Positions 1 to 4,493 of a stretch of DNA of 6,365 bases are shown here, piece by piece. Source of the DNA: Nanobdellota archaeon (lineage in GTDB: Archaea; Nanobdellota; Nanobdellia; Pacearchaeales; GW2011-AR1); the NCBI GenBank assembly GCA_023397215.1, contig JAEWUG010000037.1, positions 1 to 6,365 of the forward strand, written 5' to 3'. Both the position numbers and the translations under genes were made by a program. How positions within the stretch are numbered: the stretch's first letter is position 1; each line of letters starts with the position of its first letter. The notes below the pieces were generated by a model. It did no database searches and was not told where the DNA came from. It saw only the letters and a program-made list of their open reading frames with translations.

Positions 1-23
1 TTTTTTAATCATTTGAAAAAAAA

Positions 24-60
24 GACCGTTCGCATATAAAAATTTATGTTAGAACGGACC
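24..60. repeat. Long imperfect inverted repeat, dif-like arms
   Basis: Arms CCGTTC (26-31) and GAACGG (52-57) pair perfectly. After two mismatches the stem continues through 34-40 against 43-49, leaving a 2-nt loop. The inner parts CGCATA (31-36) and TTATGTTA (44-51) match, at identical 7-nt spacing, the two arms of E. coli dif as I remember it. It could be a recombinase site, a cruciform or an RNA hairpin ending a transcript from outside the window. The structure is directly visible; the function is inference. Confidence 0.5.
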
Positions 61-64
61 AAAT

Positions 65-116
65 AAGTTCGTTTTAAGCTATTAGAACTTCATACAATGT
101 ATATTATACGAACTTT
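65..116. repeat. Nested inverted repeats; second dif/loxP-like site
   Basis: AAGTTC (65-70) is inverted against GAACTT (85-90), and AAGTTCG (65-71) against CGAACTT (109-115). Between 87 and 114 lies an 11-6-11 arrangement. The left arm ends TTCATACAA (89-97), the spacer is TGTATA (98-103) and the right arm begins TTATACGAA (104-112). The inner nine bases of the arms agree at 7 of 9 positions when one is reverse-complemented. The spacer and flanking AA/TTAT equal those of E. coli dif, from memory. No recombinase gene is in the window, so the function is unproven. Confidence 0.35.
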
Positions 117-321
117 GATAAATTTTACCTCTTTTTTGAAAATTTTGGAATTTTTAGGTTCTTAATCAATTAAATAATTATTCTTAATAAATTATCCTAA
201 TTTTTAAAAATTTAAATTAAAAAATTTATTAGTCTTTTAATAAAAGAATCTAAATAAAAATTAAACCCTTGATTAAAATAAAGTAGGGGATCTTTTTCTT
301 TTGATTGAAAATTATAGTTAA

Positions 322-354
322 CTGTTTGAACAACAAACAAACAGCTGTTTGAAT
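322..354. repeat. Operator-like repeat cluster 1
   Basis: CTGTTTGAACA at 322-332 is followed by the 14-bp perfect palindrome CAAACAGCTGTTTG at 338-351. The outer CTGTTTG (322-328) is also inverted relative to CAAACAG (338-344). The word is a one-base variant of the exact 10-mer found in and upstream of the gene at 1392, so it is probably a site for the same protein (inference). Confidence 0.6.
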
Positions 355-446
355 AATAAACCCAAGAAATTAAAATAAAAACAAAGATAGATTATAAATA
401 AAATATAGACGAAAAATTATTTAAAAGATCTATAAAAATAAACTTT

Positions 447-546
447 AGTGTTTGAACAACACACAAGGTATAAACAAACAGTGTATAAAAAATCTAAGAG
501 AAGAAGAAATTGTTTTTGAAATTAAAAAAATAAACAGCTGTTTAGA
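447..546. repeat. Operator-like repeat cluster 2
   Basis: It contains GTGTTTGAACAACAC at 448-462 (arms GTGTT/AACAC), ACAAACAGTGT at 474-484, and the 14-bp perfect palindrome TAAACAGCTGTTTA at 531-544. All share the TGTTTGAACA or AAACAGCTGTTT core with cluster 1 and with the palindrome upstream of the gene at 1392. Confidence 0.6.
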
Positions 547-776
547 ATACAAAAATTTGACTTAAGCACTAAAAAAACGATTCTTTACTGGCCCAGTTTG
601 CATAAAGGTTAACAAAGTTATAAGATACAAATTTCATTTAAAATAATAAAAAAATGTAGAAAAAACTAATCTTTTAATTAGGCTGAAAAAATTTTCTTGG
701 AAAATCTTCTTTTTAATTGAATGGAAAAAGGACTAAAATTTATAATCTTAAAAATAAAAATTCTAAATATAAAAAA

Positions 777-1073
777 TTATTTTTTGTGTTTTAGTTTACT
801 AAAGATAAAATGATTTAATAAAAAACAGATTAAAAAAACAGAAAAAATTAAAATTAAATAAGACATCTTTAAAGAAGAAGTGATACCAAAATATTCTATA
901 AAAGAACTTGAAATAAGAGAACTTTCAGGATCTAGAGAACATAAAGACCAAGTATAATGAGGATTTGGAACTCTTGGAGCAAAACGACAAGGAATAAATG
1001 AAATAAAAAATGATAAAATAAGAATGAAAAAAGAAGCTAAGAACGGAATAATTAAATTTTTTTTAAATTCCAT
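777..1073 (-). CDS. Small two-TM membrane protein of unknown function
   Basis: The 98-residue protein has a short positive N-terminus (FKKN) and a first hydrophobic segment at about residues 7-28 ending in Cys29. A polar loop of about 40 residues (30-68) is rich in Pro, Trp and Tyr and holds PRVPNPHYTWSLCSLDPE. A second hydrophobic segment at about 70-91 precedes a basic tail (KLKHKK). The balanced two-helix layout and a loop unlike random translation argue for a real gene. I do not recognise a named family, although the loop looks like the sort conserved in small-genome archaea (impression only). On the minus strand a TTAAAAAG box (complement of 1096-1103) lies about 26 nt upstream of the ATG, fitting a leaderless transcript. 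The gene sits alone between clusters of the operator-like repeat, so it may be controlled by the protein that binds them. No signal-peptidase or lipobox site is convincing. Confidence 0.7.
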   Translation of the reverse strand: MEFKKNLIIPFLASFFILILSFFISFIPCRFAPRVPNPHYTWSLCSLDPESSLISSSFIEYFGITSSLKMSYLILIFSVFLICFLLNHFIFSKLKHKK

Positions 1074-1137
1074 GATTTAATTAAAAGAAGATTATCTTTT
1101 TAAGACTTTTTATTTATTTAAGAAGATTGTAGAATAA

Positions 1138-1210
1138 ACAAACAGCCGTTTAAAACATAAACAAACAAACAAAAAAGCTGTCCAAACAACAAACAACATA
1201 TAAACAGCTG
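1138..1210. repeat. Operator-like repeat cluster 3
   Basis: AAACAGCCGTTT at 1140-1151 is the AAACAGCTGTTT palindrome with one change. An exact TGTCCAAACA lies at 1179-1188 inside GCTGTCCAAACA, and TAAACAGCTG is at 1201-1210. The intervening DNA is rich in ACAAAC runs. The cluster starts about 65 bp upstream of the leftward membrane-protein gene and lies about 180 bp or more upstream of the rightward coiled-coil/HTH gene. Confidence 0.65.
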
Positions 1211-1329
1211 AAAAAGAAGAAAGGACATGAAAATAATAAAAATAGACATTTTATCCTCAATGTTTAGAAAAAATAAATGGTTGTTTAAAATATAGACTGA
1301 TAATTAAAATTAAACAAAAAGAGTGTTTG

Positions 1330-1353
1330 TTGTTTGGACAGCTGTCCAAACAA
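1330..1353. promoter_or_regulatory. Perfect 24-bp palindrome, probable operator
   Basis: The palindrome is TTGTTTGGACAG followed immediately by CTGTCCAAACAA, perfect over 24 bp. It joins one exact TGTTTGGACA and one exact TGTCCAAACA. It ends 9 bp before the TATA box of the gene at 1392, so a bound protein would sit next to TFB/TBP. The same word recurs inside that gene, suggesting that the gene product is the ligand (inference). Confidence 0.8.
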
Positions 1354-1362
1354 GTAGAAATA

Positions 1363-1371
1363 TTTATAAAT
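1363..1371 (+). promoter_or_regulatory. TATA box for the gene at 1392
   Basis: TTTATAAAT is centred at 1367, 25 nt upstream of the ATG. At the usual archaeal TATA-to-start distance, transcription would begin at or next to the start codon. A GGAG at 1376-1379 is the only possible ribosome binding site and would lie outside such a leaderless transcript. Confidence 0.7.
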
Positions 1372-1391
1372 AATAGGAGTTATATTAAATT

Positions 1392-1997
1392 ATGTTTGGT
1401 GGTAAAAAGAGGGTAGAAATCCTGAGGAAAGAGGTGATAGAATCTTTCAATAATGTTAAAACAGATCTTGCAAGAGTTGGTAAATGGATAAAAGTTATAG
1501 ACGATAAAAGTAATTCAAATGAAATAAAAAATAGAGAATTAATAGAAGAAATAAAACAGGTTAGAAATGATTTAGAAGAAATAAAGAATAATCTAGATTT
1601 TTTTGGACAACCCTTGTCCAAACAGCTGTCCAAACATAAACAAACAAGCTTAAACAAACAACAAACAGTGTTTGCTGTCCAAACAGCTGTCCAAACAGCT
1701 GTCCAAACAGTTAAAATAGATAAATTAACAGTAATGGAGAGGGCAATTGTATTTGCATTATTAAATAGTGAAGTAAAGCTAAGTTATGAAGATCTAGCAG
1801 CAATGTTTGGTAAAAGTAAAAGTACAATTAGAGGTCAAATAAATAATATTAGACAAAAAAATGATGATTTAATTGAAGAATACACTGAACCAAGTGGAAA
1901 AAAGAGGCTTTTTTTACCGGAAAAAGTAAAAAATAGTATTACGAAAGACATTAAAGTAAAAATAAAGAGTGAAAAATCTAAAAAAGTTGAAAAGTGA
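1392..1997 (+). CDS. Coiled-coil / winged-helix DNA-binding protein carrying its own binding-site-like repeats
   Basis: The 201-residue protein has three parts. Residues 8-68 form a charged helical coiled coil rich in E, K, I and L. Residues 70-107 are a Gln/Thr/Ala/Val linker containing LSKQLSK and then QTAVQTAVQTV. Residues 112-178 form a helix-turn-helix with a wing: LTVMERAIVFALL, then YEDLAAMFGKSKSTIRGQI as the likely HTH, then KKRLFLPE. A basic Lys-rich tail ends it. The linker DNA is built of TGTCCAAACA copies 12 bp apart, also found as a perfect palindrome upstream of the promoter. The C-terminal half is a distant paralogue of the convergent gene at 2231-2941 (shared LT..E...F, then S.S.IR..IN). 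A dimeric site-specific DNA-binding protein is likely. Autoregulator, origin-binding protein or segregation protein all fit. From memory, similar QTxVQT-linker proteins occur in related archaea; I could not check this. Confidence 0.85.
   Translation: MFGGKKRVEILRKEVIESFNNVKTDLARVGKWIKVIDDKSNSNEIKNRELIEEIKQVRNDLEEIKNNLDFFGQPLSKQLSKHKQTSLNKQQTVFAVQTAVQTAVQTVKIDKLTVMERAIVFALLNSEVKLSYEDLAAMFGKSKSTIRGQINNIRQKNDDLIEEYTEPSGKKRLFLPEKVKNSITKDIKVKIKSEKSKKVEK
1602..1637. repeat. Intragenic repeat block A
   Basis: An inverted repeat has arms TTTGGACAA (1602-1610) and TTGTCCAAA (1614-1622) around a 3-nt centre. Exact TGTCCAAACA copies lie at 1615-1624 and 1627-1636, 12 bp apart. In this block the word is read TCC-AAA-CAG, giving Ser-Lys-Gln, a different reading frame from block B. 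Confidence 0.85.
1662..1712. repeat. Intragenic repeat block B, 12-bp iterons
   Basis: The odd palindrome CAAACAGTGTTTG (1662-1674) is followed by exact TGTCCAAACA copies at 1676-1685, 1688-1697 and 1700-1709, each 12 bp apart. Here the word is read GTC-CAA-ACA, giving Val-Gln-Thr. The 12-bp unit encodes the tetrapeptide AVQT. Confidence 0.85.
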
Positions 1998-2208
1998 GAG
2001 TTAAATTGAAGAAAAAATAAGTTAAATATTTAAAAAAAGTGAGAAATAAAGAAAAAAAAGAAATTTGTCTTCAAAAGTTAAGATTTATTTCAAGAAAGGT
2101 AAGACTTTCCTTTAAAAGTTGAGGAAAAGTTTGAAAAGAGAGAGTAAAAAAACAAGCCTAAATAATAAAGGGTTTAGGGTTTAATAAAGAGAAAGAATAG
2201 AGAATTAT

Positions 2209-2220
2209 TCGTTTAAACGA
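2209..2220. repeat. 12-bp perfect palindrome
   Basis: TCGTTTAAACGA lies 10 bp beyond the stop codon of the leftward gene at 2231-2941 and between two convergent genes. It could help end transcription or bind a protein, but nothing else supports either. Confidence 0.4.
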
Positions 2221-2230
2221 TTAAAGATAT

Positions 2231-2941
2231 TTATAAATCTCTAAGCTTAATTATAGTAGATAAATTTGTAATTTCTTTAAGAGTTGGAGCAATAGAAAGT
2301 ATAATTTTCTTATTATTTAATCTTTTTTTAGTTATTGGAATTCCTTTCTTGATTAATTTATTAATATAATCTCGAATAGAAGATTCACTTAAATTTAATT
2401 TATTTGAAATAATTTTATAATCTATATTTTCATAATTTTGGTCTTCATAAGAATATAATGTTGAAAAAACTAACATTTCCTGATGTGTTAAATTTTTAAA
2501 GGTTTTTCTAATATCTTTTTTAACATCATCTAAAGAAGATATGATCATTTGTGCTTTTTCAAAATTAGATAAAATATTCAAATAATTATCTTTTCCTCCA
2601 AAATTATATGTTTTTATGTTCTTTTTGTCTGTCTGATTGTCTGTTGGTTTGTCTGTTGGAACCCCATCATTTCCTATGGAAAAATTATTTTTTAGTTGTT
2701 TTAAGCTCTCTAAGTCATTATTTTGAAGAGAGTTCATTGTTTGTTTGTTGGAATTATCTAAGTTATTTAACAAATAATTTGTTGGAATTGTCTTATTTTC
2801 TTTTAATGTTAAAGAATTAGAAATATTTAATTTTGAATGAATTTTAATAAAATTTATTTCATTTTTTAAGCTGTTAATCTCATTTTTTAAGCCGTTAATT
2901 TCTTCTTTTATTTTAAAAAATGCCTCTTTTAAACTATCCAT
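2231..2941 (-). CDS. Second coiled-coil / winged-helix DNA-binding protein with intragenic repeats
   Basis: The 236-residue protein starts with a regular heptad coiled coil (residues 5-35, units EINGLKN, EINSLKN, EINFIKI). A long Asn/Ser/Thr-rich linker of low complexity follows (38-110), including VPTDKPTDNQTDKK. A helical segment (about 119-148) leads into a winged helix: LTHQEMLVFSTLY (151-163), IISNKLNLSESSIRDYINKLIKKG as HTH (177-200), a wing around 201-216, and the C-terminus TIIKLRDL. The HTH resembles that of the gene at 1392 (LT..E...F and S.SSIR..IN), so the two are distant paralogues pointing at each other. The linker DNA again has repeats: three TGTTGGAA words and three TTGTCTGT words spaced 12 bp (plus-strand reading). 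Minus-strand TATA AATATAAATA (complement of 2961-2970) lies about 25 nt before the ATG, suggesting a leaderless message. From memory, proteins with (Q)TDxQTD linkers and this C-terminus recur in related archaea; the function is unknown. Confidence 0.85.
   Translation of the reverse strand: MDSLKEAFFKIKEEINGLKNEINSLKNEINFIKIHSKLNISNSLTLKENKTIPTNYLLNNLDNSNKQTMNSLQNNDLESLKQLKNNFSIGNDGVPTDKPTDNQTDKKNIKTYNFGGKDNYLNILSNFEKAQMIISSLDDVKKDIRKTFKNLTHQEMLVFSTLYSYEDQNYENIDYKIISNKLNLSESSIRDYINKLIKKGIPITKKRLNNKKIILSIAPTLKEITNLSTIIKLRDL
2625..2661. repeat. 12-bp direct repeats inside the leftward HTH gene
   Basis: TTGTCTGT recurs at 2625-2632, 2637-2644 and 2649-2656, exactly 12 bp apart, and the last two continue into TTGG. 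TGTTGGAA is at 2654-2661. On the coding strand the unit is CCAACAGACAAA, encoding PTDK-like tetrapeptides. The 12-bp period equals that in the gene at 1392, but the word differs. Confidence 0.8.
2744..2789. repeat. Pair of 12-bp identical repeats inside the leftward HTH gene
   Basis: TTTGTTGGAATT is present identically at 2744-2755 and 2778-2789, 34 bp apart and therefore in different reading frames. One copy encodes Asn-Ser-Asn-Lys, the other Ile-Pro-Thr-Asn. It shares TGTTGGAA with the copy at 2654-2661. Confidence 0.75.
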
Positions 2942-2960
2942 AAAAAAGATTAATCAAAAT

Positions 2961-2970
2961 TATTTATATT
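2961..2970 (-). promoter_or_regulatory. TATA box for the leftward HTH gene
   Basis: AATATAAATA on the minus strand is centred about 25 nt upstream of the ATG at 2941. No Shine-Dalgarno motif precedes the start. Unlike the gene at 1392, no repeat word or palindrome lies upstream of this promoter. Confidence 0.6.
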
Positions 2971-2997
2971 TATGATTGTTTTTAATTATAATAAGTC

Positions 2998-3267
2998 TTA
3001 TTGCATTTGTTTATAAGCATCATATGTTTTATTTGAAAGTCTCCATCTTAATCTTTTTTCATAAACAACACCTAAAGAATTTTTATCTATTTTAACAATT
3101 AGTCCTTTCTGATTTAAATCTAATAATAATTTTTTAATAAACTCTTCATCTCTTGCTAATTCTTTTGCAATATCACTTGTAAACACTTGCTTAGGAGATA
3201 TTAAAAATAAATAAGATAATATTTGTTCAGATATTTTCTTTTTTTTATTTTCTGAAATTCTTGGCAT
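2998..3267 (-). CDS. Small winged helix-turn-helix protein
   Basis: The 89-residue basic protein has a first helix at about 8-23 (KKKKISEQILSYLFLI). An HTH follows: FTSDIAKELARD at 29-40, then recognition helix EEFIKKLLLDLNQKG at 41-55. A beta wing runs from about 56 to 76 (LIVKIDKNSLGVVYEKRLRW), and a tail WRLSNKTYDAYK completes it. This is the layout of compact archaeal winged-helix regulators, which act as DNA-binding dimers; no ligand-binding or catalytic domain is present. Sequences of this kind appear familiar from Pacearchaeota/Woesearchaeota genomes (memory, unchecked). TATA TTATATAAA (complement of 3289-3297) is centred 26 nt before the ATG. It shares a 99-bp divergent promoter region with the PRC-barrel gene, which it might regulate. 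It could instead be a replication or chromatin-associated winged-helix protein, given its place near oriC. Confidence 0.85.
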   Translation of the reverse strand: MPRISENKKKKISEQILSYLFLISPKQVFTSDIAKELARDEEFIKKLLLDLNQKGLIVKIDKNSLGVVYEKRLRWRLSNKTYDAYKQMQ

Positions 3268-3366
3268 GATAAATAAAATAACTTTTGTTTTATATAATTA
3301 TTTGAAAAAATAATAAATGTCTTCGAGTACACAAACATTTATAAATTATTTCTATTTAAACAAGAT
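3268..3366. promoter_or_regulatory. Divergent promoter region
   Basis: Leftward TATA (TTTATATAA, 3289-3297) and rightward TATA (TTTATAAAT, 3338-3346, centred 25 nt before the ATG at 3367) stand back to back about 50 bp apart. The middle segment around 3320-3335 is the only less AT-rich part and is the natural place for shared control. Confidence 0.65.
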
Positions 3367-3621
3367 ATGGAAAAAAGACCTTTTAAGAGTTTTATAGGAA
3401 AGCAAATTGTTACAAAAGAAGGTAAAAAATTAGGATTAGTTAAAGATATAACATTTGAAGCAAGAACAGGAGAATTAATACATTTAGTTGTAAAAGATTT
3501 GACTAATTACACAAATAATCTGTCTATTGAAAGAACAAAAGATAAAGAAGCTTTAATACCTTATAATTCTGTAATTGCTATTGGAGATTTTATTGTTATT
3601 TCAGAAGAAGATTTAATTTAA
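3367..3621 (+). CDS. PRC-barrel domain protein
   Basis: The 84-residue protein consists almost entirely of one PRC-barrel. The N-terminal half, SFIGKQIVTKEGKKLGLVKD (8-27), is followed by ITFEARTGELIHLVVKD (28-44). A short insert (45-61) precedes the closing strands ALIPYNSVIAIGDFIVI (62-78). The GK.V....G...G.V.D pattern and the final IP...V..IGD.IVI are typical of archaeal PRC-barrels. Small single-domain PRC-barrel proteins of archaea include CdpB-type cell-division proteins that bind SepF at the FtsZ ring; others are linked to RNA processing. Which applies here cannot be told from sequence alone. The promoter is a TATA box at 3338-3346. It is followed, 42 nt downstream, by the hypothetical gene at 3664, which has its own TATA-like box. 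Confidence 0.9.
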   Translation: MEKRPFKSFIGKQIVTKEGKKLGLVKDITFEARTGELIHLVVKDLTNYTNNLSIERTKDKEALIPYNSVIAIGDFIVISEEDLI

Positions 3622-3633
3622 AGAATAATAAAA

Positions 3634-3639
3634 TTTAAA
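3634..3639 (+). promoter_or_regulatory. TATA-like box for the gene at 3664
   Basis: TTTAAA is centred about 27 nt upstream of the ATG at 3664, in the 42-nt gap after the PRC-barrel gene. It suggests a separate leaderless transcript, although read-through from the gene before is possible. Confidence 0.5.
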
Positions 3640-3663
3640 AAGCTATTTTAATAAATATTAAAT

Positions 3664-4065
3664 ATGGTAAAATTATTAGCATCAAAAATTACAAGTATTT
3701 TAGCTCAAAGAGATCCTAATTTTGATGGAAAAGTAGAATTAAATCAAAATATTAAAATAAGGAATATTGAAAAATTTACTCTAGAAGGTTCAAAAAAGGA
3801 TTCTTTAAAAGTTGATTATACCTATGATATTGATTATAAAAAACTTGGAAAAATAAGTATTCAAGGAATATTATATTTAGATTTTGATCAAAAAGTAATA
3901 AAAGATATTTTAAAGGATTGGAAAGAAAATAAAAAAAATGAAGAACAACAATTAGAAATAATTAATATTATTATTCAAAAAGCATCTATTAAAGCTATTG
4001 AATTAGAAGATCAATTAGGTCTCCCAATTCATTTTAGATTACCTTTTTTAAAAGGAAAAAAATAA
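3664..4065 (+). CDS. Conserved-looking hypothetical protein, possibly SecB-like fold
   Basis: The 133-residue soluble protein has no membrane segment. Residues 5-25 (LASKITSILAQRDPNFDGKVE) lead into alternating beta strands: NIKIRNIEKFTLEG, SLKVDYTYDIDYKKLGKISIQGILYLDFD (about 29-75). A Lys-rich helix follows (77-92), then a long helix (95-116), and a closing GLPIHFRLPFLKGKK. Strands of an outer sheet followed by helices and a C-terminal aromatic/proline strand recall the SecB-like chaperone fold, and a SecB-like protein is known in Methanocaldococcus. This is a topology guess, not a motif match. A protein of this look seems widespread in archaea (memory). It is 7 nt upstream of the TM2 gene, so the two may be co-transcribed. 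Confidence 0.8.
   Translation: MVKLLASKITSILAQRDPNFDGKVELNQNIKIRNIEKFTLEGSKKDSLKVDYTYDIDYKKLGKISIQGILYLDFDQKVIKDILKDWKENKKNEEQQLEIINIIIQKASIKAIELEDQLGLPIHFRLPFLKGKK
4044..4053 (+). promoter_or_regulatory. Possible internal TATA box for the TM2 gene
   Basis: TTTTTTAAAA lies inside the last codons of the upstream gene, centred about 25 nt before the ATG at 4073. No Shine-Dalgarno motif sits at the usual distance in the 7-nt gap. The TM2 gene may therefore use its own leaderless start as well as read-through. Confidence 0.35.
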
Positions 4066-4072
4066 TAATAAA

Positions 4073-4285
4073 ATGGTTAATAAAAAAAGAAAAGTAAATT
4101 GGATATTGACTCTTTTAATGTCTATATTTTTTGGTGGTATTGGTGTAGATCGTTTTATTTTAGGACATATTTTTTTAGGATTACTTAAATTGTTTACTTT
4201 AGGTGGTTTAGGTATATGGTGGTTAATAGATTTAATATTAATTGCTACAAAATATGATTTTAAAGATATTGAATGGATAGATTAA
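4073..4285 (+). CDS. TM2 domain membrane protein
   Basis: The 70-residue protein is a whole TM2 domain. A basic N-terminus (NKKRKVNW) is followed by a first membrane helix at about 10-25. The diagnostic turn GGIGVDRFILG (21-31) has the Asp-Arg-Phe motif at 26-28. A second helix runs at about 33-58 with LKLFTLGGLGIWWLIDLILIA. An acidic tail (DFKDIEWID) ends it. TM2 proteins are small integral membrane proteins with two helices joined by the G..G.DRF turn; no enzymatic activity is known and roles differ widely between organisms. With a positive N-terminus, cytosolic termini are expected. It lies 7 nt after the hypothetical gene at 3664, so co-expression is likely. Downstream T-rich DNA (4286-4302) could end the transcript before the origin region. 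Confidence 0.95.
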   Translation: MVNKKRKVNWILTLLMSIFFGGIGVDRFILGHIFLGLLKLFTLGGLGIWWLIDLILIATKYDFKDIEWID

Positions 4286-4321
4286 ATTATTTTATACTTT
4301 TAATAAAAAAATTATTTAATA

Positions 4322-4350
4322 CAGTCACCCTATAGTTTCTTATGGAATTT
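4322..4350 (-). other. ORB-like origin recognition box, left
   Basis: Read on the minus strand this is TTCCATAAGAAAC followed by TATAGGGTGAC. It resembles the archaeal ORB pattern of a TTCCANTGGAAAC dyad followed by a G-string. Counting back from GGGTGAC, it agrees with the right box at 15 of 24 aligned positions and points the opposite way. The Orc1/Cdc6 encoded immediately downstream is the expected binder. Confidence 0.75.
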
Positions 4351-4490
4351 ATTTAAATATAAAATTAAATTTATTTTATTTTATTATTTTTATTTAAAAG
4401 TATTTATATTATTTATTATATATTATTAATTAATTATATTTTATTATATATATTTAATTGAGATTTAATATATTCTTTTTTATTTTTAGA
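4351..4490. other. AT-only duplex-unwinding element
   Basis: These 140 bp contain G or C only at 4400, 4460, 4462, 4475 and 4489, well beyond the AT bias of nearby intergenic DNA. The position between two inverted ORB-like boxes is that of the segment melted by Orc1/Cdc6 and MCM. Confidence 0.75.
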
Positions 4491-4493
4491 TTT

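Larger units (their letters stand above)
117..776. other. Gene-poor AT-rich region with part of the operator-like repeat field
   Basis: I see no credible gene here. 120-260 is extremely AT-rich, with a loose hairpin around 197-232 (CTAAT against ATTAG). 322-351, 447-484 and 531-544 hold degenerate copies of the TGTTTGRACA / AAACAGCTGTTT word annotated separately. 583-607 is a small island of higher GC with the inverted repeat ACTGGCCCAGT at 587-597. 666-681 has a weak 5-bp hairpin (CTAAT/ATTAG). The T-rich minus strand just below 777 could end transcription of the leftward 98-codon gene. Confidence 0.5.
1074..1391. other. Intergenic regulatory region between divergent genes
   Basis: This region holds the promoter of the leftward membrane-protein gene, several operator-like repeats (1138-1210), a 24-bp palindrome (1330-1353) and the TATA box of the rightward gene (1363-1371). 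A 22-codon frame at 1227-1295 is the only other candidate and is too short to support. Confidence 0.6.

Noticed and set aside
266..300. CCCT/AGGG hairpin followed by T-run as a terminator
   Set aside because: The stem is only 4 bp with a 15-nt loop, and no gene is known to end there.
1227..1295. 22-codon frame preceded by AAGGA
   Set aside because: It is too short, with no family signal, and lies within the regulatory repeat region; the purine run is common in this DNA.
1385..1657. 90-codon open frame on the minus strand
   Set aside because: It lies opposite the well-supported coiled-coil/HTH gene, and its Leu/Ser/Phe-rich translation is that of a shadow of Lys/Glu-rich coding DNA.
1602..1712. 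Repeats as a CRISPR array
   Set aside because: The units are 10-12 bp, partly back to back, lie inside a coding frame and have no spacer-sized gaps.
2170..2183. Telomere-like GGGTTTAGGGTTT
   Set aside because: Only two units are present, inside ordinary intergenic DNA; it is a chance resemblance.
2654..2668. GTTGGAACCCC as a third ORB-like box
   Set aside because: It lacks the dyad and correct spacing to the G-string, and lies inside the repeat-bearing coding sequence far from the origin region.
2608..2820. 70-codon open frame on the plus strand
   Set aside because: It is fully inside the leftward HTH gene and its length is explained by the repeat-rich linker DNA; no domain or promoter is visible.
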